DNA from: Ruminococcus sp. AF41-9
GTDB taxonomy: Bacteria > Bacillota > Clostridia > Lachnospirales > Lachnospiraceae
Direction: 5' to 3'
Assembly: GCF_003477525.1 (NCBI RefSeq)
Contig: NZ_QUDO01000002.1
Span: 108,633-172,632, forward strand
DNA length: 64,000 nt
In this document: positions 34,358 through 43,683 of the stretch, in pieces
How the letters are laid out: every line of letters begins with the position of its first letter
How positions within the stretch are numbered: position 1 is the first letter of the stretch
Notes under the pieces: generated by a model
What the model was told of the DNA's origin: nothing
Databases searched by the model: none
What the model saw: only the letters and a program-made list of their open reading frames with translations
Translations under genes and position numbers: made by a program

Positions 34358-34385
34358 GAAAAAACACCGACTAAAAAGCCGGCGC
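34358..34385 (-). terminator. Terminator/attenuator between virD4 and maff2
   Basis: Coding-strand CGCCGGC-TTTTTA-GTCGGTG followed by TTTTTTC. It is enclosed by a larger dyad (CTGACATTAGGTG ... CACCTGAAAGAAGTCAG, 34331-34397), so alternative foldings are possible, which would let the leader control expression of the downstream maff2-trbL-virB4 genes. Confidence 0.7.
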
Positions 34386-34435
34386 ACCTAATGTCAGTTA
34401 TTCCTTTCCTCATTATTTTTCGTTCATTCCCAAGG

Positions 34436-36322
34436 TTACTCCGACAGTTCTACATGAATCACTTCCACCTCTTCTTCGGGTTTCGGTGTGTACTGCGGAT
34501 TTAACTCTTTCTCTACTTTGTACCGGTTCTTCTCGTTTTCATCTGCAAGAAGCCGATAGTTTTTGTGTTTCGTGATATCATATTTATCCGAGAAAAATGG
34601 TCTGGCACCACGGATCTGCAGGATACATTTTCCTCCATCCATGACTGCAATCTCATCTTCCGTCATCAGCTGTTTGCCCGTTTTCTGGTAATTCAATCCA
34701 AAAGACTTCTGATTACTCCTCGTTTCCGAAGTGTTATACAGGTCAATGGTTTCCTTCCCCAGAAGCTCACTCATTTCCTTTAAGGTGGTTTTCTCTTTGC
34801 CACCAAGAAAAAGTGTAGTATCACAGTTGCCCAGAATGGTATCTGCACTATCCTTATACATTGCCTTTAACTGACTCTGCGACTGCAAAATAATAGAAGC
34901 AGAGATTTCCCTGCTTCGAATGGTTGCAATCAGCTTGTCAAACTGAGGAATCTGTCCGATGTTGGCAAACTCATCAGCGATGACACGCACATGCACCGGA
35001 AGTCTTCCACCATATTCATCATCTGCCTTATCGCAAAGCAGATTAAAAAGCTGTGACTGTAACATGGCAATCACAAAGTTGAATGTGGTATCCGTATCGG
35101 ACATGATCAGAAACAAGGCTGTTTTCCTGTCACCGATCTTATCCAGTTCCATTTCATCGTAAGACATGATCTCACGAAGTTCTGCGATATCAAATGGGGC
35201 AAGTCTGGCTCCACAGGATATCAAAATACTTTTCGCTGTCTTTCCAGCCGCCATTTTGTATTTTTTATACTGTCTGACCGCAAAGTGCTGCGGATCTCTT
35301 TCTTCCAGTTCCTGGAACATCATATCCACAGGATTCTGGTAAGTTTCATCCTCTTCACGCGTTTCGCTTTCATTCAAAAGATCCAGAAGGGTATTCAGAT
35401 TCTTTTCCTCTTCATCCCCTTCATACCAGATAAAAGCAATCAGTGCTGTGTACAGCAATTTCTCTGCTTTCACCCAAAAATCTTCGGAAGCTTTTTCCCC
35501 TTCGCCTTTGGTATTCACAATGATTGTTGTCACCAGCTTCAGGATATCTTTTTCAGACCGTATATAAGCAAATGGATTGTAATGAAGCGATTTTGAAAAG
35601 TTAATGGTATTCAAAACCTTAATCACATATGGCTCATGAACCACTTTTCCGGATTTATCTTTCATGATATTTCCATTCTTATCTTTCTTAGGCGGTCCCT
35701 TTGCTAACATCTTCCCGCACTCCTCAATGAGAGTGCCCTTTGGATCTGTAATGACCATGGAACAGTTCATCTGCATGACCGACGGCTTTACAAAAAATCG
35801 TGTCTTTCCGGAACCACTGCCACCGATGACCACGATATTTTTATTTCTCGCATACTTCGGCTGCTTTGGTCTGCTCTCCATGGTCAGTGCTTCTGTTGCT
35901 GTCAACGGAATATTCATCCAGGGATCCTCTGACATATAAGGCTTTATATCCTCTGCAGTTCCCCATCTGGCTGAACCATACTCGATTCCCTTCCGAAGTT
36001 TCTTTGCATCTGACTGTTTCTGCCAAACCAAAAGTTTCAAAATAACTGCGACAGTTACTCCAACCAATAGATCTCTCAGGTCAAAACTCAACAGAATCCC
36101 TGTAAAGATCCGATCTGCATGTTCCATCGCATATAACAGTTTATTCCCTATATCTTCTCCAGGACTGCTCCTGTATAAGCAGGATGCCCGATCCGCATAA
36201 AAAGCGGTCAGAACATAGGGAAGATTTGTAAGAACCAGTTTCTTTTTATCCAGGGCGGACAGCCTGACCCCAGCCTTATTCTTCCACTTCTGCATCAGTT
36301 TATTGCCGTTTTGTTTCTTCAT
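34436..36322 (-). CDS. VirD4/TraG-type coupling protein (CD1115 family)
   Basis: A 628-residue T4SS coupling ATPase that brings the relaxosome to the channel. Two N-terminal membrane helices (VLTAFYADRASCLY region and DLLVGVTVAVILKLLV) precede Walker A VVIGGSGSGKTRFFVKPS and the ITDPKGTLIEECGK motif; Walker B lies at VRVIADEFANIGQIP. The C-terminal half is the all-helical domain region with SILISCGARLAPF and a typical acidic tail. It overlaps pcfB by 4 bp. It is the likely helper used by the nested IME relaxase. Confidence 0.95.
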   Translation of the reverse strand: MKKQNGNKLMQKWKNKAGVRLSALDKKKLVLTNLPYVLTAFYADRASCLYRSSPGEDIGNKLLYAMEHADRIFTGILLSFDLRDLLVGVTVAVILKLLVWQKQSDAKKLRKGIEYGSARWGTAEDIKPYMSEDPWMNIPLTATEALTMESRPKQPKYARNKNIVVIGGSGSGKTRFFVKPSVMQMNCSMVITDPKGTLIEECGKMLAKGPPKKDKNGNIMKDKSGKVVHEPYVIKVLNTINFSKSLHYNPFAYIRSEKDILKLVTTIIVNTKGEGEKASEDFWVKAEKLLYTALIAFIWYEGDEEEKNLNTLLDLLNESETREEDETYQNPVDMMFQELEERDPQHFAVRQYKKYKMAAGKTAKSILISCGARLAPFDIAELREIMSYDEMELDKIGDRKTALFLIMSDTDTTFNFVIAMLQSQLFNLLCDKADDEYGGRLPVHVRVIADEFANIGQIPQFDKLIATIRSREISASIILQSQSQLKAMYKDSADTILGNCDTTLFLGGKEKTTLKEMSELLGKETIDLYNTSETRSNQKSFGLNYQKTGKQLMTEDEIAVMDGGKCILQIRGARPFFSDKYDITKHKNYRLLADENEKNRYKVEKELNPQYTPKPEEEVEVIHVELSE

Positions 36323-36810
36323 CGGCTCTGTTCCTGATGTCGGTTCTTTACTTTGTCCTTCGTCTTCTTTGGCATCATTGCCCGGTAAGCTGCAAGACGC
36401 TTATGAATAGAAGGCTTATTCGCTTTTTGAATCTGTTTCTGGGAAAACTCACGGAAAGCAGCATTGAGGGCATCCTGATCACGTCCCTTGAAAAATACCA
36501 GATAAACCGGCGGCTCTTTGCTCTTGTCTTTTTTCAGAGCATAATTGATCCCGTATTTTCTGGCATAGCGTTCAAAGGACTTGATATTCTTATTTGTGAT
36601 CTCGATATTGACCATCCCGGCATTCTGTTTTGCCAGCTCTTTTACCGTGACCTTTCCCTGTTTCGGCTGATTTTTCTGTGCTTTCTTCTCTACTGATTTC
36701 TGCCTCTGATGACGCAGATACGCAACAAGAACCTTTTTCAACAGGTCTGCCGTAATCTTAGTAGCCCGAATACAGAACGTGACCGTTTTCTGAGTTACCT
36801 CTTCCTGCAT
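36319..36810 (-). CDS. pcfB: PcfB family (DUF3801) conjugation protein
   Basis: A 163-residue relaxosome/coupling adaptor. The core MVNIEITNKNIKSFERYARK followed by YGINYALKKDKS is the DUF3801/PcfB signature, and the C-terminus is Lys/Arg-rich (KKTKDKVKNRHQEQSR). PcfB links the relaxase to the coupling protein in pCF10. It has an AAAGGAGGG site and is translationally coupled to virD4. In its leader, 36841-36864, there is an 8-codon ORF (MITDLDSS) behind an AAAGGGGG site, perhaps a coupling peptide. Confidence 0.9.
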   Translation of the reverse strand: MQEEVTQKTVTFCIRATKITADLLKKVLVAYLRHQRQKSVEKKAQKNQPKQGKVTVKELAKQNAGMVNIEITNKNIKSFERYARKYGINYALKKDKSKEPPVYLVFFKGRDQDALNAAFREFSQKQIQKANKPSIHKRLAAYRAMMPKKTKDKVKNRHQEQSR

Positions 36811-36892
36811 GACTTTTCCCTCCTTTCAGCGATTCAACTGCTGTCCAGATCTGTAATCATGGCAACCACCCCCTTTAATGAAAAAAGACAGA

Positions 36893-37689
36893 TTAACCGG
36901 TAATCAGGTTCTGCACCTGTACGAGTTTTTCTGTCCCTTCTTCTTTTCTCTTATCTTCTCCACCACAATAGATGGGAACACACATTTCAAGTATTCTACT
37001 GTAAATACGCTGATGGGCAGTATCCAAGTCTGTGGATTTCATTTCATTCAGTCCCAGATTCGTTGTTACGATCAGCGGAAGCATTTTACAATAGCGGCTG
37101 TCTATCACATTATAGACCTGCTCCAAAGCAAACTCGGAATTTCGTTCTATTCCCAAGTCATCAATAATCAGCAACGGATAATCCACAAGATTTTGTATAA
37201 TCTGGTTCTTATCTGCCTGATAGCTGGTCATTTCATTTAAGATCCTAGAAAAATTTGTCATCATGACACGTTCTCCCTGTTCCAAAAGTGCATTTGCAAT
37301 ACAGCCTGCAAAGAAACTTTTCCCGGTTCCAACCGGTCCCATCAAAAGCAATCCTACATTTTTTCTCTTCATATCTGTCCAGTTTTCTACATACTGCCTG
37401 GCAATTAGCATCTTCTGGTTGCTTCCGTTGTCATTTTCAAATTTCCATTCCCAGAATCTTCTTTCCCGAAGTCCGACGGATTTTCTCTGATAAGCTGCCG
37501 CTGTGCTTCTTCCCTCTGCATCTTCTCATCCAGTTCCTGCCTGGCTTTTACCTCGCATTCGCACAAACAGGACACTACATGCTCAAAACCCATCAGACTG
37601 ACTTTCATCTGTTTTCTTTTTCCACAGATGCCACAATGAAGACATCCTTCTTCGTCCAGATAATCTGCTATTACTTTGTTTGCCATCAC
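36893..37689 (-). CDS. DnaC/IstB-like helicase loader (ICE), frameshifted
   Basis: About 265 residues when joined. The first frame (37689-37405) has a zinc-binding pattern CLHCGICGKR...CLCEC and ends out of frame. The second frame runs AAYQRKSVGLRERRFWEWKF into the AAA+ domain with Walker A MGPVGTGKSFFAGCIA and Walker B PLLIIDDLGIERN. Coding-strand CAG CGG CAG versus CAG CG(N) GCA GCT near 37499 fits loss of one G. Loads the helicase for ICE replication together with RepA, whose stop overlaps its start. Close relative of the IME loader at 25781. Confidence 0.9.
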
Positions 37690-38504
37690 AGGCTTTCTCC
37701 TTCCTGAAATTCATATTTATCCATTCCTATCCTGGTTCCATCCCTTTCTGCCCAAAGACAGATTGTTGCAAAATGGTTCTGATATTCTTTTCCACTGGAT
37801 TTCATATAAACAGAAAGATGATCAATTCGTTTCTGGTAATCCCATGGAAAAAGCATCATCAACTCCCGCAGTTCAGCTTCCGACAGAACAACATTTTTAA
37901 ATCTCCCATACAGACTGAATTTTTCTTCCAAAGCGTGAGTATTGCCCTTACTCTTATCAGTATGATTCTTTTCAGTCTTATTTATCTTAGTATTACTTCC
38001 ATCCAGATTCTTGCAGTCCGGACTTCTATTTTTTTGCGTTCCGGACTTCCAGTTTCTTGCAATCCGGATTTCCAATTCTTTGCAGTCTGGATTTCCAGTT
38101 TCTGGCGTTCCAGAAGCAACGTATCTTACTGGCTTTCCTCTGATCCGTTTCACAAAATTTTTCACATATATGACAGAAGGACGATTATTCCCCTGCCGAT
38201 ACCGTTCGATCAATCCAATTCCATGCACACTGTCAAGCTCATAAAGAAGCTTTGTTACTGTTGTATGCGACATTCGCAACAGCTCCTGCAATTCTGCAAT
38301 CGTGTAAATGATATAGACATAACCATCACTGTCAATCCAGCCATTTTTCTTGGATAGACTGATTCGATCAAGCAGAATTCCGTAAAGAAGCTTTGCGTCT
38401 GTGGACAGGCTTGCAAACTCTTTTTCTGTGAACAGAGCTTTTGGTATCCGAAAGAAAGAAAACTGGTCAGATTCTTCTGCTCTGAAATATTCAAAATCTG
38501 CCAT
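37686..38504 (-). CDS. RepA_N-type replication initiator with internal iterons
   Basis: A 272-residue protein. The N-terminal winged-helix part (FFRIPKALFTEKEFASLSTD followed by AKLLYGILLDR) is the RepA_N replication-initiator domain. The middle (about residues 130-165) is poorly conserved because it is encoded by four 23-bp DNA repeats. The C-terminal part (SSGKEYQNHFATICLWAERD) is DnaD-like and ends EGESL, as in the IME protein at 26635. RepA_N initiators commonly bind an origin inside their own gene. Overlaps the dnaC-like gene by 4 bp. Confidence 0.88.
   Translation of the reverse strand: MADFEYFRAEESDQFSFFRIPKALFTEKEFASLSTDAKLLYGILLDRISLSKKNGWIDSDGYVYIIYTIAELQELLRMSHTTVTKLLYELDSVHGIGLIERYRQGNNRPSVIYVKNFVKRIRGKPVRYVASGTPETGNPDCKELEIRIARNWKSGTQKNRSPDCKNLDGSNTKINKTEKNHTDKSKGNTHALEEKFSLYGRFKNVVLSEAELRELMMLFPWDYQKRIDHLSVYMKSSGKEYQNHFATICLWAERDGTRIGMDKYEFQEGESL
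38012..38103. repeat. Four 23-bp iterons inside repA (candidate ICE origin)
   Basis: Units start at 38012, 38035, 38058 and 38081, each 23 bp, sharing the pattern TGC(A/G)(G/A/T)T(C)(C/T)GGA(C/T)TTC, and a degraded fifth copy follows from 38103. Since 23 is not a multiple of three, the copies use different reading frames, so conservation is at the DNA level and not for the protein. This is the classic organisation of RepA_N plasmid origins. Confidence 0.75.
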
Positions 38505-38513
38505 AATATTTTC

Positions 38514-39392
38514 CTACTCTTCTACATCAAAATCACAATTTGCTGCACTGCCTGTACCATGGCACATCTCATCAAATACAAAATTGAATGATTGAATCAT
38601 TTCGTCCAAATAATAATTTCTGGCCTTCTTGTTACAAGCATACATATCACCAATAAAGCCTTCATCATTCCCCATCGCATGAACAAGGGTTTCCAGGACC
38701 TTCATAAACTTCTTTTTTGAACAGCTTTCATACTGTCTGTTCACATATTTCTGGATATCTAACACACGAGCAGGATTATTTTCATTTTCCTCCAGAATTC
38801 CAAATGCAAGATCCATACCAAACTCATATCCATCAGCCTGAATTTGATCAATATCCATCTCTCCAAGCTCATCCTGGTATCCTCGCTTTTCCATTGCAGT
38901 TAAAGACGTTTCATATTGATCAATATATCCCATATCCGCAATAGTTTCAAAAATATCTCTGGATGCTTTCACCATCTTATCCATAATAATTTCTCTTTCA
39001 GCCAGCGGCATATTTGCCATGATAGTATCTAATGTCATCATTGATTCTTCCTCCATCTCATTTTCATAAATACCATTGATATAAAAGTGGTTCGCCTTTC
39101 CATTGTTTGGAATGATACGCACCAGTTTACCAACCTGAACCAGTTCCTGTACTGCCTGATCTACTCCATATCGAGTCGTATTCAGGTCTTTCTTTATTTC
39201 ACTTTTGGGATAGATAACAAACAGATTCCCGTTATGATCTACCCAGCCATTTTGCACCGCAAATTTCAAACGATCCAGAAATAAGCTGTATAGAATCTTT
39301 GCTGTATTTGACAGATTTTTGTATTTTTCCATCTGAAACAGCACCTTTGGCACCTGCAGACAATCTACCGGCATATACTCCATCTTACTCAT
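38514..39392 (-). CDS. Second RepA_N-like replication protein
   Basis: A 292-residue protein beginning MSKMEYMPVDCLQVPKVLFQ, with the same N-terminal winged helix as RepA (NLSNTAKILYSLFLDRLKFA, IYPKSEIKKDL). The C-terminal two thirds are different: acidic, helical, with ETSLTAMEKRGYQDEL and MDIDQIQADGY, and no DnaD-like end. It lies 9 bp upstream of repA. A paralogue that has become a regulator or accessory initiator is plausible. It overlaps the upstream gene by 8 bp. Confidence 0.78.
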   Translation of the reverse strand: MSKMEYMPVDCLQVPKVLFQMEKYKNLSNTAKILYSLFLDRLKFAVQNGWVDHNGNLFVIYPKSEIKKDLNTTRYGVDQAVQELVQVGKLVRIIPNNGKANHFYINGIYENEMEEESMMTLDTIMANMPLAEREIIMDKMVKASRDIFETIADMGYIDQYETSLTAMEKRGYQDELGEMDIDQIQADGYEFGMDLAFGILEENENNPARVLDIQKYVNRQYESCSKKKFMKVLETLVHAMGNDEGFIGDMYACNKKARNYYLDEMIQSFNFVFDEMCHGTGSAANCDFDVEE

Positions 39393-39777
39393 TGATTGTT
39401 TCCTCCTTCTGTTTGTACAGCACTTCGGCTGAATTAATATTGATTTCCAGCATCCCTACAAACACCTGATAGTACAGCAGGCATATCTGTTCATCCTCTC
39501 TTGCCAGATACAATCCTTCCAGTTCATTGGACGGATGTTTCATTCCGTATACTGCCTGACAGATATCATGGATTTTCTCACATTCCACACTTCTAAGATG
39601 CATCTCCAAGGTGTGATTAAATCTCTGCCAGTCCTCCAGTTTCTGATTTACTGCCATCATGCACTGGAACAGTTCCGCTGCTTCACATGCTGCTGACAGC
39701 ACTACATTTTTGTTGTTGATACTTCCATCGGCATTTTTCATATGCCCTACCATATACGCCTGATCTACTGAAACCAT
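39385..39777 (-). CDS. Hypothetical ICE protein (130 aa)
   Basis: MVSVDQAYMVGHMKNADGSI begins a soluble helical protein with several Cys and Met residues (CEAAELFQCMMAVNQKLEDW). No recognised domain, signal peptide or membrane helix. It sits between ssb and the second RepA-like gene with tight spacing (13 bp and an 8-bp overlap), so it belongs to the replication operon. Confidence 0.65.
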   Translation of the reverse strand: MVSVDQAYMVGHMKNADGSINNKNVVLSAACEAAELFQCMMAVNQKLEDWQRFNHTLEMHLRSVECEKIHDICQAVYGMKHPSNELEGLYLAREDEQICLLYYQVFVGMLEININSAEVLYKQKEETINE

Positions 39778-39790
39778 CTTTTATCCTCCT

Positions 39791-40189
39791 CTATCTAAAC
39801 GGCATTTCTTCTTCCATACCCTCTGGGATCTCTAAGAACCCTTCCGCATCTTCTGGAAACGGTGGTCTGTCAACCATTTTTGCACCTGCGAATTCAATCC
39901 GGTTTGCATACACTTCGGTGGTATAGATCTTTTTCCCGGTATCCTTATCTTCATAATTACCTGTGACAATCTCGCCTTCCACCATGACCTTCGTTCCCTG
40001 CATCAGATAATCTCTGGCAAATTCTGCTTTCTTTGCAAAAGCCTTTACCGGAATGAAACTGACTTCATCGGAATAATTTCTTCTGACTGCCAGAACGAAC
40101 TTGGCAATCTTATGAAGTCCTTTTTCATTCTCCACTTCGTTGTATCCAGGATTTCTTACTAATCGCCCGGAAATAACTGTTGTATTCAT
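39791..40189 (-). CDS. ssb: Single-stranded DNA-binding protein (ICE)
   Basis: A 132-residue OB-fold protein: MNTTVISGRLVRNPGYNEVE, then FVLAVRRNY, FIPVKAFAKKAEFARDYLMQG and the strand GTKVMVEGEIVTGNY. It ends in the acidic tip EGMEEEMPFR, the SSB tail that recruits partners. Shorter than chromosomal SSB because it has almost no linker. It protects the transferred strand or supports ICE replication. Confidence 0.93.
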   Translation of the reverse strand: MNTTVISGRLVRNPGYNEVENEKGLHKIAKFVLAVRRNYSDEVSFIPVKAFAKKAEFARDYLMQGTKVMVEGEIVTGNYEDKDTGKKIYTTEVYANRIEFAGAKMVDRPPFPEDAEGFLEIPEGMEEEMPFR

Positions 40190-40202
40190 TGGCTTACCCC
40201 TC

Positions 40203-40601
40203 CTATGCTTTCATTGATTTGTAACAGATACCGATACATGGTCCACATTTTCCATAGGCACATCCGTAACATTCATCTTTTTCCAACTCTTCTTGCTTCA
40301 TTTCATCGGCAAACATTCCTAACAGTGTTGTGTAAATCTTTTTCATTGCCAGGAATTTTTCTTCTGCTTTTTCCATCTTCTCTTTGTAAAATGGGATCAG
40401 TTCACGAAGAACTGGATGGAAACGTTCATTTTCATCATCCCAGGCACAGGTTTTCATCATACAGCGTGGCTGTTTCTCATAATTGCCCAGATAATATGGG
40501 CAGAACGTACAGCCTCTTTCTTTAACAATTGCCACCGGAATCACTGGCATCTGACTTTTGATTTCCTTTGTTACATGCTTACTTTCAATTCGCTCTCTCA
40601 T
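40203..40601 (-). CDS. Cysteine-rich ICE protein
   Basis: 132 residues from the ATG at 40601, chosen because of the GGAGG site 9 nt upstream. Two cysteine clusters frame the protein: GCTFCPYYLGNYEKQPRCMM with CAWDD near the N-terminus and CYGCAYGKCGPCIGICYK at the C-terminus, about ten Cys in total, consistent with zinc or Fe-S binding. The middle is a charged helix. I do not recognise a named family. It starts a new unit after the terminator at 40671. Confidence 0.7.
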   Translation of the reverse strand: MRERIESKHVTKEIKSQMPVIPVAIVKERGCTFCPYYLGNYEKQPRCMMKTCAWDDENERFHPVLRELIPFYKEKMEKAEEKFLAMKKIYTTLLGMFADEMKQEELEKDECYGCAYGKCGPCIGICYKSMKA

Positions 40602-40670
40602 CTTAAAAATCCTCCAAGAATATATATATTTGCAAAAGGGAATTCCCCTGAATTGCCTGTTTTTAAGCAC

Positions 40671-40719
40671 AAAAAAAGAGGCAGACTTACGATTTTTATT
40701 TTCGCAAGCCTGCCTCTTA
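40671..40719 (-). terminator. Strong terminator after the parA-parB-membrane protein unit
   Basis: Coding-strand TAAGAGGCAG, GC, TTGCGA, loop, TCGTAAG, TCTGCCTC followed by TTTTTTT. It separates the ICE partition unit from the ssb-repA-transfer unit. Confidence 0.88.
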
Positions 40720-40732
40720 TCAATCTAATATT

Positions 40733-41152
40733 CTATTTTCCAATGACATACCGTATAAACACGTATATCGCTCTGATCACATACACTGGAATCATGATGC
40801 TTCCAATCAATGCTCCAATAATGACACTTAATGCAGCCATCCCAAGTGTTGCTGTGGTATCCATTCCTCTCGGAATTAGAATCAACCGCATTTTATGTAT
40901 TCCAAATGGAAGTCCGGCAATAAATACCCACCAGAACCAATCCGTCTGCCCACTGACCTTCATAATTGTTTTTGTCATCCAAAACCAGAATACCATAAAT
41001 GCCAGTGGCAGAATTGATTTTTTAATTACATCTCCAATCGTCATTTCTTTCGTCCTCTTATCTAATCTGTTTATCTTCTGTACTTTAGAAAGATATGCCT
41101 GATATCTTTGCATCTGTCTATCATTATATCTTATTTGCTTTTCATATTCCAC
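40733..41152 (-). CDS. Small polytopic ICE membrane protein
   Basis: 139 residues. A basic N-terminus (MEYEKQIRYNDRQMQRYQAY) is followed by about three or four hydrophobic helices: SILPLAFMVFWFWMTKTI, WFWWVFIAGLPFGI and AALSVIIGALIGSIMIPVYV. It resembles the DUF6050 proteins seen in similar elements, but I hold this lightly. It is the last gene of the partition unit, 4 bp after parB. Confidence 0.65.
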   Translation of the reverse strand: MEYEKQIRYNDRQMQRYQAYLSKVQKINRLDKRTKEMTIGDVIKKSILPLAFMVFWFWMTKTIMKVSGQTDWFWWVFIAGLPFGIHKMRLILIPRGMDTTATLGMAALSVIIGALIGSIMIPVYVIRAIYVFIRYVIGK

Positions 41153-41156
41153 TTTA

Positions 41157-42085
41157 TCATCCCCTTTGCTCTGTTTGTGCTTTCCACGAATCTAATAACT
41201 GGAAAATTATTTTTTCGATTTGCTCTTTCTTGTAATCTGGTGGAAAATATTTTTGCAGTTGCTTTTCTGAAAAACTGATTTTCTGATAATTCACTTTTGC
41301 TTCTCCTCTAAGAATTTTCTCTATATCTTCTCCAGTCAATTCTTTTTGCTGGCTAAGGTCTTTCAGTTTTTTTGCCTGAGATCCATTTGGCATTTTCTTT
41401 GTTGTTCCTATAAACGCCAGTAACAATGACTGCTCATTACTTTTCAAATAAGATAAATCAACTGCAACAGTAAATGGCAATTCATTTTTATCTACAAACT
41501 CCAGCAAGTAATTCGACAAGTAGGTCAAGCGTATATATCGTTTGATCGTACTCATTGTCTCTCCGACTTCTGTGCCAACCATCTCAGCTGCCCATCTTTT
41601 TTCAACTTTGGTTCAACTTGGACCAAAGTTAAATCAGTCCGTCTACCCTGACGTTTCAATGCTTCATACTTCATGCGGTATGCAAATGCCTTCTCACTAT
41701 ATAGCAGATTTTCTCTTTGAATGTTGGAATCGACCATAACCACAGTTGCTTCATCATCAGACATATCTCTGATAATGACCGGCATTGTTTTCAGTCCTAA
41801 TTCCCTGCAAGCATATTTTCTTCTGTGTCCCACAACTAATTCATAATCCTTTTCCCCTGAATTTGAAGGTCTTGCAATTCCTGGCACAAGAACTCCATAT
41901 TCTGAAATACTTTCAATCATTTCCTCCATTTTATCATCCCTAAACACTTTAAACGGATGATTCTTGAATGTATCCAACTCGTCCAGCGGAATTTCTCGCA
42001 CACACTCCTGCTCCTCTGACAATCCGAATAATGCATCTACCCCTTTGAATTTTATCTTTGAAGCACTACTTTCTTTCACTGCCAT
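41157..42085 (-). CDS. parB: ParB-like partition protein, frameshifted
   Basis: About 309 residues when joined. Start at 42085 (AGGAGGTGA site) inside the parA 3' end. The ParB nuclease-like domain is clear: IPLDELDTFKNHPFKVFRDD and ELVVGHRRKYACRELG with IQRENLLYSEKAFAYRMKYE. The first frame ends at 41552; the second begins AAEMVGTEVGETMSTIKRYI and provides the helix-turn-helix and C-terminal domains. Coding-strand GATGGGCAGCTG versus GATGGGGCAGCTG near 41591 fits loss of one G. It partners with ParA to stabilise the excised ICE. Confidence 0.9.
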
Positions 42086-42860
42086 CACCAATCACCTCCT
42101 CTACCAATTTTTTATAAGCTTCGGCAACACGACCTTTCGGATCGTGTTTATAAATACTTACTCCCTCAGCACTCGTCTCTGCTGCCCTTATCGAAAACGG
42201 GATTGCAGTCTTGAAAATATTGATATATTCGCCATAATTATCATGAAGCAACTCTATAATCTCTTTTGAAAAATTCGTTCTTCGATCTACCATGGTAAGT
42301 AAGATTCCGTCAATCTGAAGCTTTCGATTTATCTGCTTTCTAACTTTATATATGGTCTGCATCAACTGTTCCAATCCTTTAACAGGAAGATAATGTGCCA
42401 TAACCGGAATGATAACCGAATCAGCTGCTGCAAGAGCATTTACAGTAAGCATTCCTAGCGATGGCATATTATCAATCAGGATATAATCATATTCTGGCGA
42501 AATTGTCTTGATAAACTGTTTTAACATATATTCTCTGCTCATAACATTTACCAGACTAACTTCTACCCCAGACAGTTCAATATTTGCCGGAAGAATGTCT
42601 ATTCCCTCTTCATGGTGAAGAATTCCATATCCTTCTGGTAATTCAAGACCATTCATTTCACAATGAAGAATTGTCGCTACTGTTATTTCTAATTCATCTG
42701 GATTCTGATATCCAAGACTTTCTGTTAAACTTCCCTGTGGATCAAAATCTATTGCCAGAACTTTATATCCTTTTTTTACCAATCCGATTCCTAAATTCAC
42801 ACAGGAAGTTGACTTTGCGACACCACCTTTTTGATTGACTATTGCTATAACTTTTGCCAT
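42066..42860 (-). CDS. parA: ParA-type partition ATPase
   Basis: A 264-residue deviant Walker A ATPase: MAKVIAIVNQKGGVAKSTSC with the KGGVAKST P-loop, IDFDPQGSLTESLG for the A' motif and DYILIDNMPSLGML as Walker B. Normal length. It overlaps parB by about 20 bp. With parB it should give the excised circular ICE plasmid-like maintenance. Confidence 0.95.
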   Translation of the reverse strand: MAKVIAIVNQKGGVAKSTSCVNLGIGLVKKGYKVLAIDFDPQGSLTESLGYQNPDELEITVATILHCEMNGLELPEGYGILHHEEGIDILPANIELSGVEVSLVNVMSREYMLKQFIKTISPEYDYILIDNMPSLGMLTVNALAAADSVIIPVMAHYLPVKGLEQLMQTIYKVRKQINRKLQIDGILLTMVDRRTNFSKEIIELLHDNYGEYINIFKTAIPFSIRAAETSAEGVSIYKHDPKGRVAEAYKKLVEEVIGDGSERK

Positions 42861-42862
42861 CT

Positions 42863-43609
42863 CTATTTCCTCCCGATTCGTAATGTATGTTTTGAAACTG
42901 CTTTTTCTGCCTTTTTCTGATTTTCAGCCTGCAATGTTAAATCATGCGTCTTTATCAGCAATGCCTCAAATCTTTCTTTTTCTTCCTGCTGTTCGTGTGC
43001 TGTCAAATCCGTTTCCAAATTCGTTTTTTGTGAAACGCTCAACTTATTTCTAATATTATATGTGTCATATCTTCTTCTAATGCAATTCGCTTCTACACCG
43101 GACAGTGTAACCAACTCTGACCAGGAAGACACTTTACATCTTCTTGCAATCGTTCCCCATGATGGTGTTTCTGGATTTCTACAAGCATCATATATTTTTG
43201 ACGTTGCCGGTTGTATCCGTTCAAATTCGTTTTTAAATATTTCCAAAAAATCATATTGATCATCCACACACCTTGTTCCATGACGTCCAATCCTTACGTA
43301 TTCCATCTCACCATAATAATCATTTAGAAATTCTCTGGCTGTTTTTCCAAAAAGCTTTTCAAAGACCATATGGCTTGGTAGCTCTTTATGGCTGTCACAC
43401 TCTTTTATTCTCGGTGGTATACCATTATGAGATTCTGTCCATTCATCTAATGCTTCATATACACTGGCTGCATCCCATCTATCCAATGGCGTGGAAGAAT
43501 ATTTTTTTAGTGCCTGTATCACTTCCACAACTTCCTCCGTCTGTGGCAGACATTGCAGTAATTCGATTGCCTTGGGTATGGCTTTTCTTCTTGTCATAAT
43601 TCTTGCCAT
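42863..43609 (-). CDS. Hypothetical protein at the ICE right end
   Basis: 248 residues, first gene of the parA unit, with an AAAGGAGG site. Two segments look like repeated DNA-binding helix-turn-helix modules: 'GIPPRIKECDSHKELPSH' with EKLFGKTAREFLNDY, and 'PSWGTIARRCKVSSWSEL'. The last about 50 residues are a charged coiled helix (TAHEQQEEKERFEALL). No family recognised. The position next to the element end would suit a regulator or a partition/integration accessory. Confidence 0.65.
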   Translation of the reverse strand: MARIMTRRKAIPKAIELLQCLPQTEEVVEVIQALKKYSSTPLDRWDAASVYEALDEWTESHNGIPPRIKECDSHKELPSHMVFEKLFGKTAREFLNDYYGEMEYVRIGRHGTRCVDDQYDFLEIFKNEFERIQPATSKIYDACRNPETPSWGTIARRCKVSSWSELVTLSGVEANCIRRRYDTYNIRNKLSVSQKTNLETDLTAHEQQEEKERFEALLIKTHDLTLQAENQKKAEKAVSKHTLRIGRK

Positions 43610-43683
43610 AAAAAAACCTCCTTTGAATGGTCATCATCTCATTCAAGAAGGTTCCTATCAGAAACAATTCCGAATTATTTTCA

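Noticed and set aside
38012..38103. CRISPR array
   Set aside because: The units are contiguous 23-bp iterons without spacers, inside a coding gene, and no cas genes are present.
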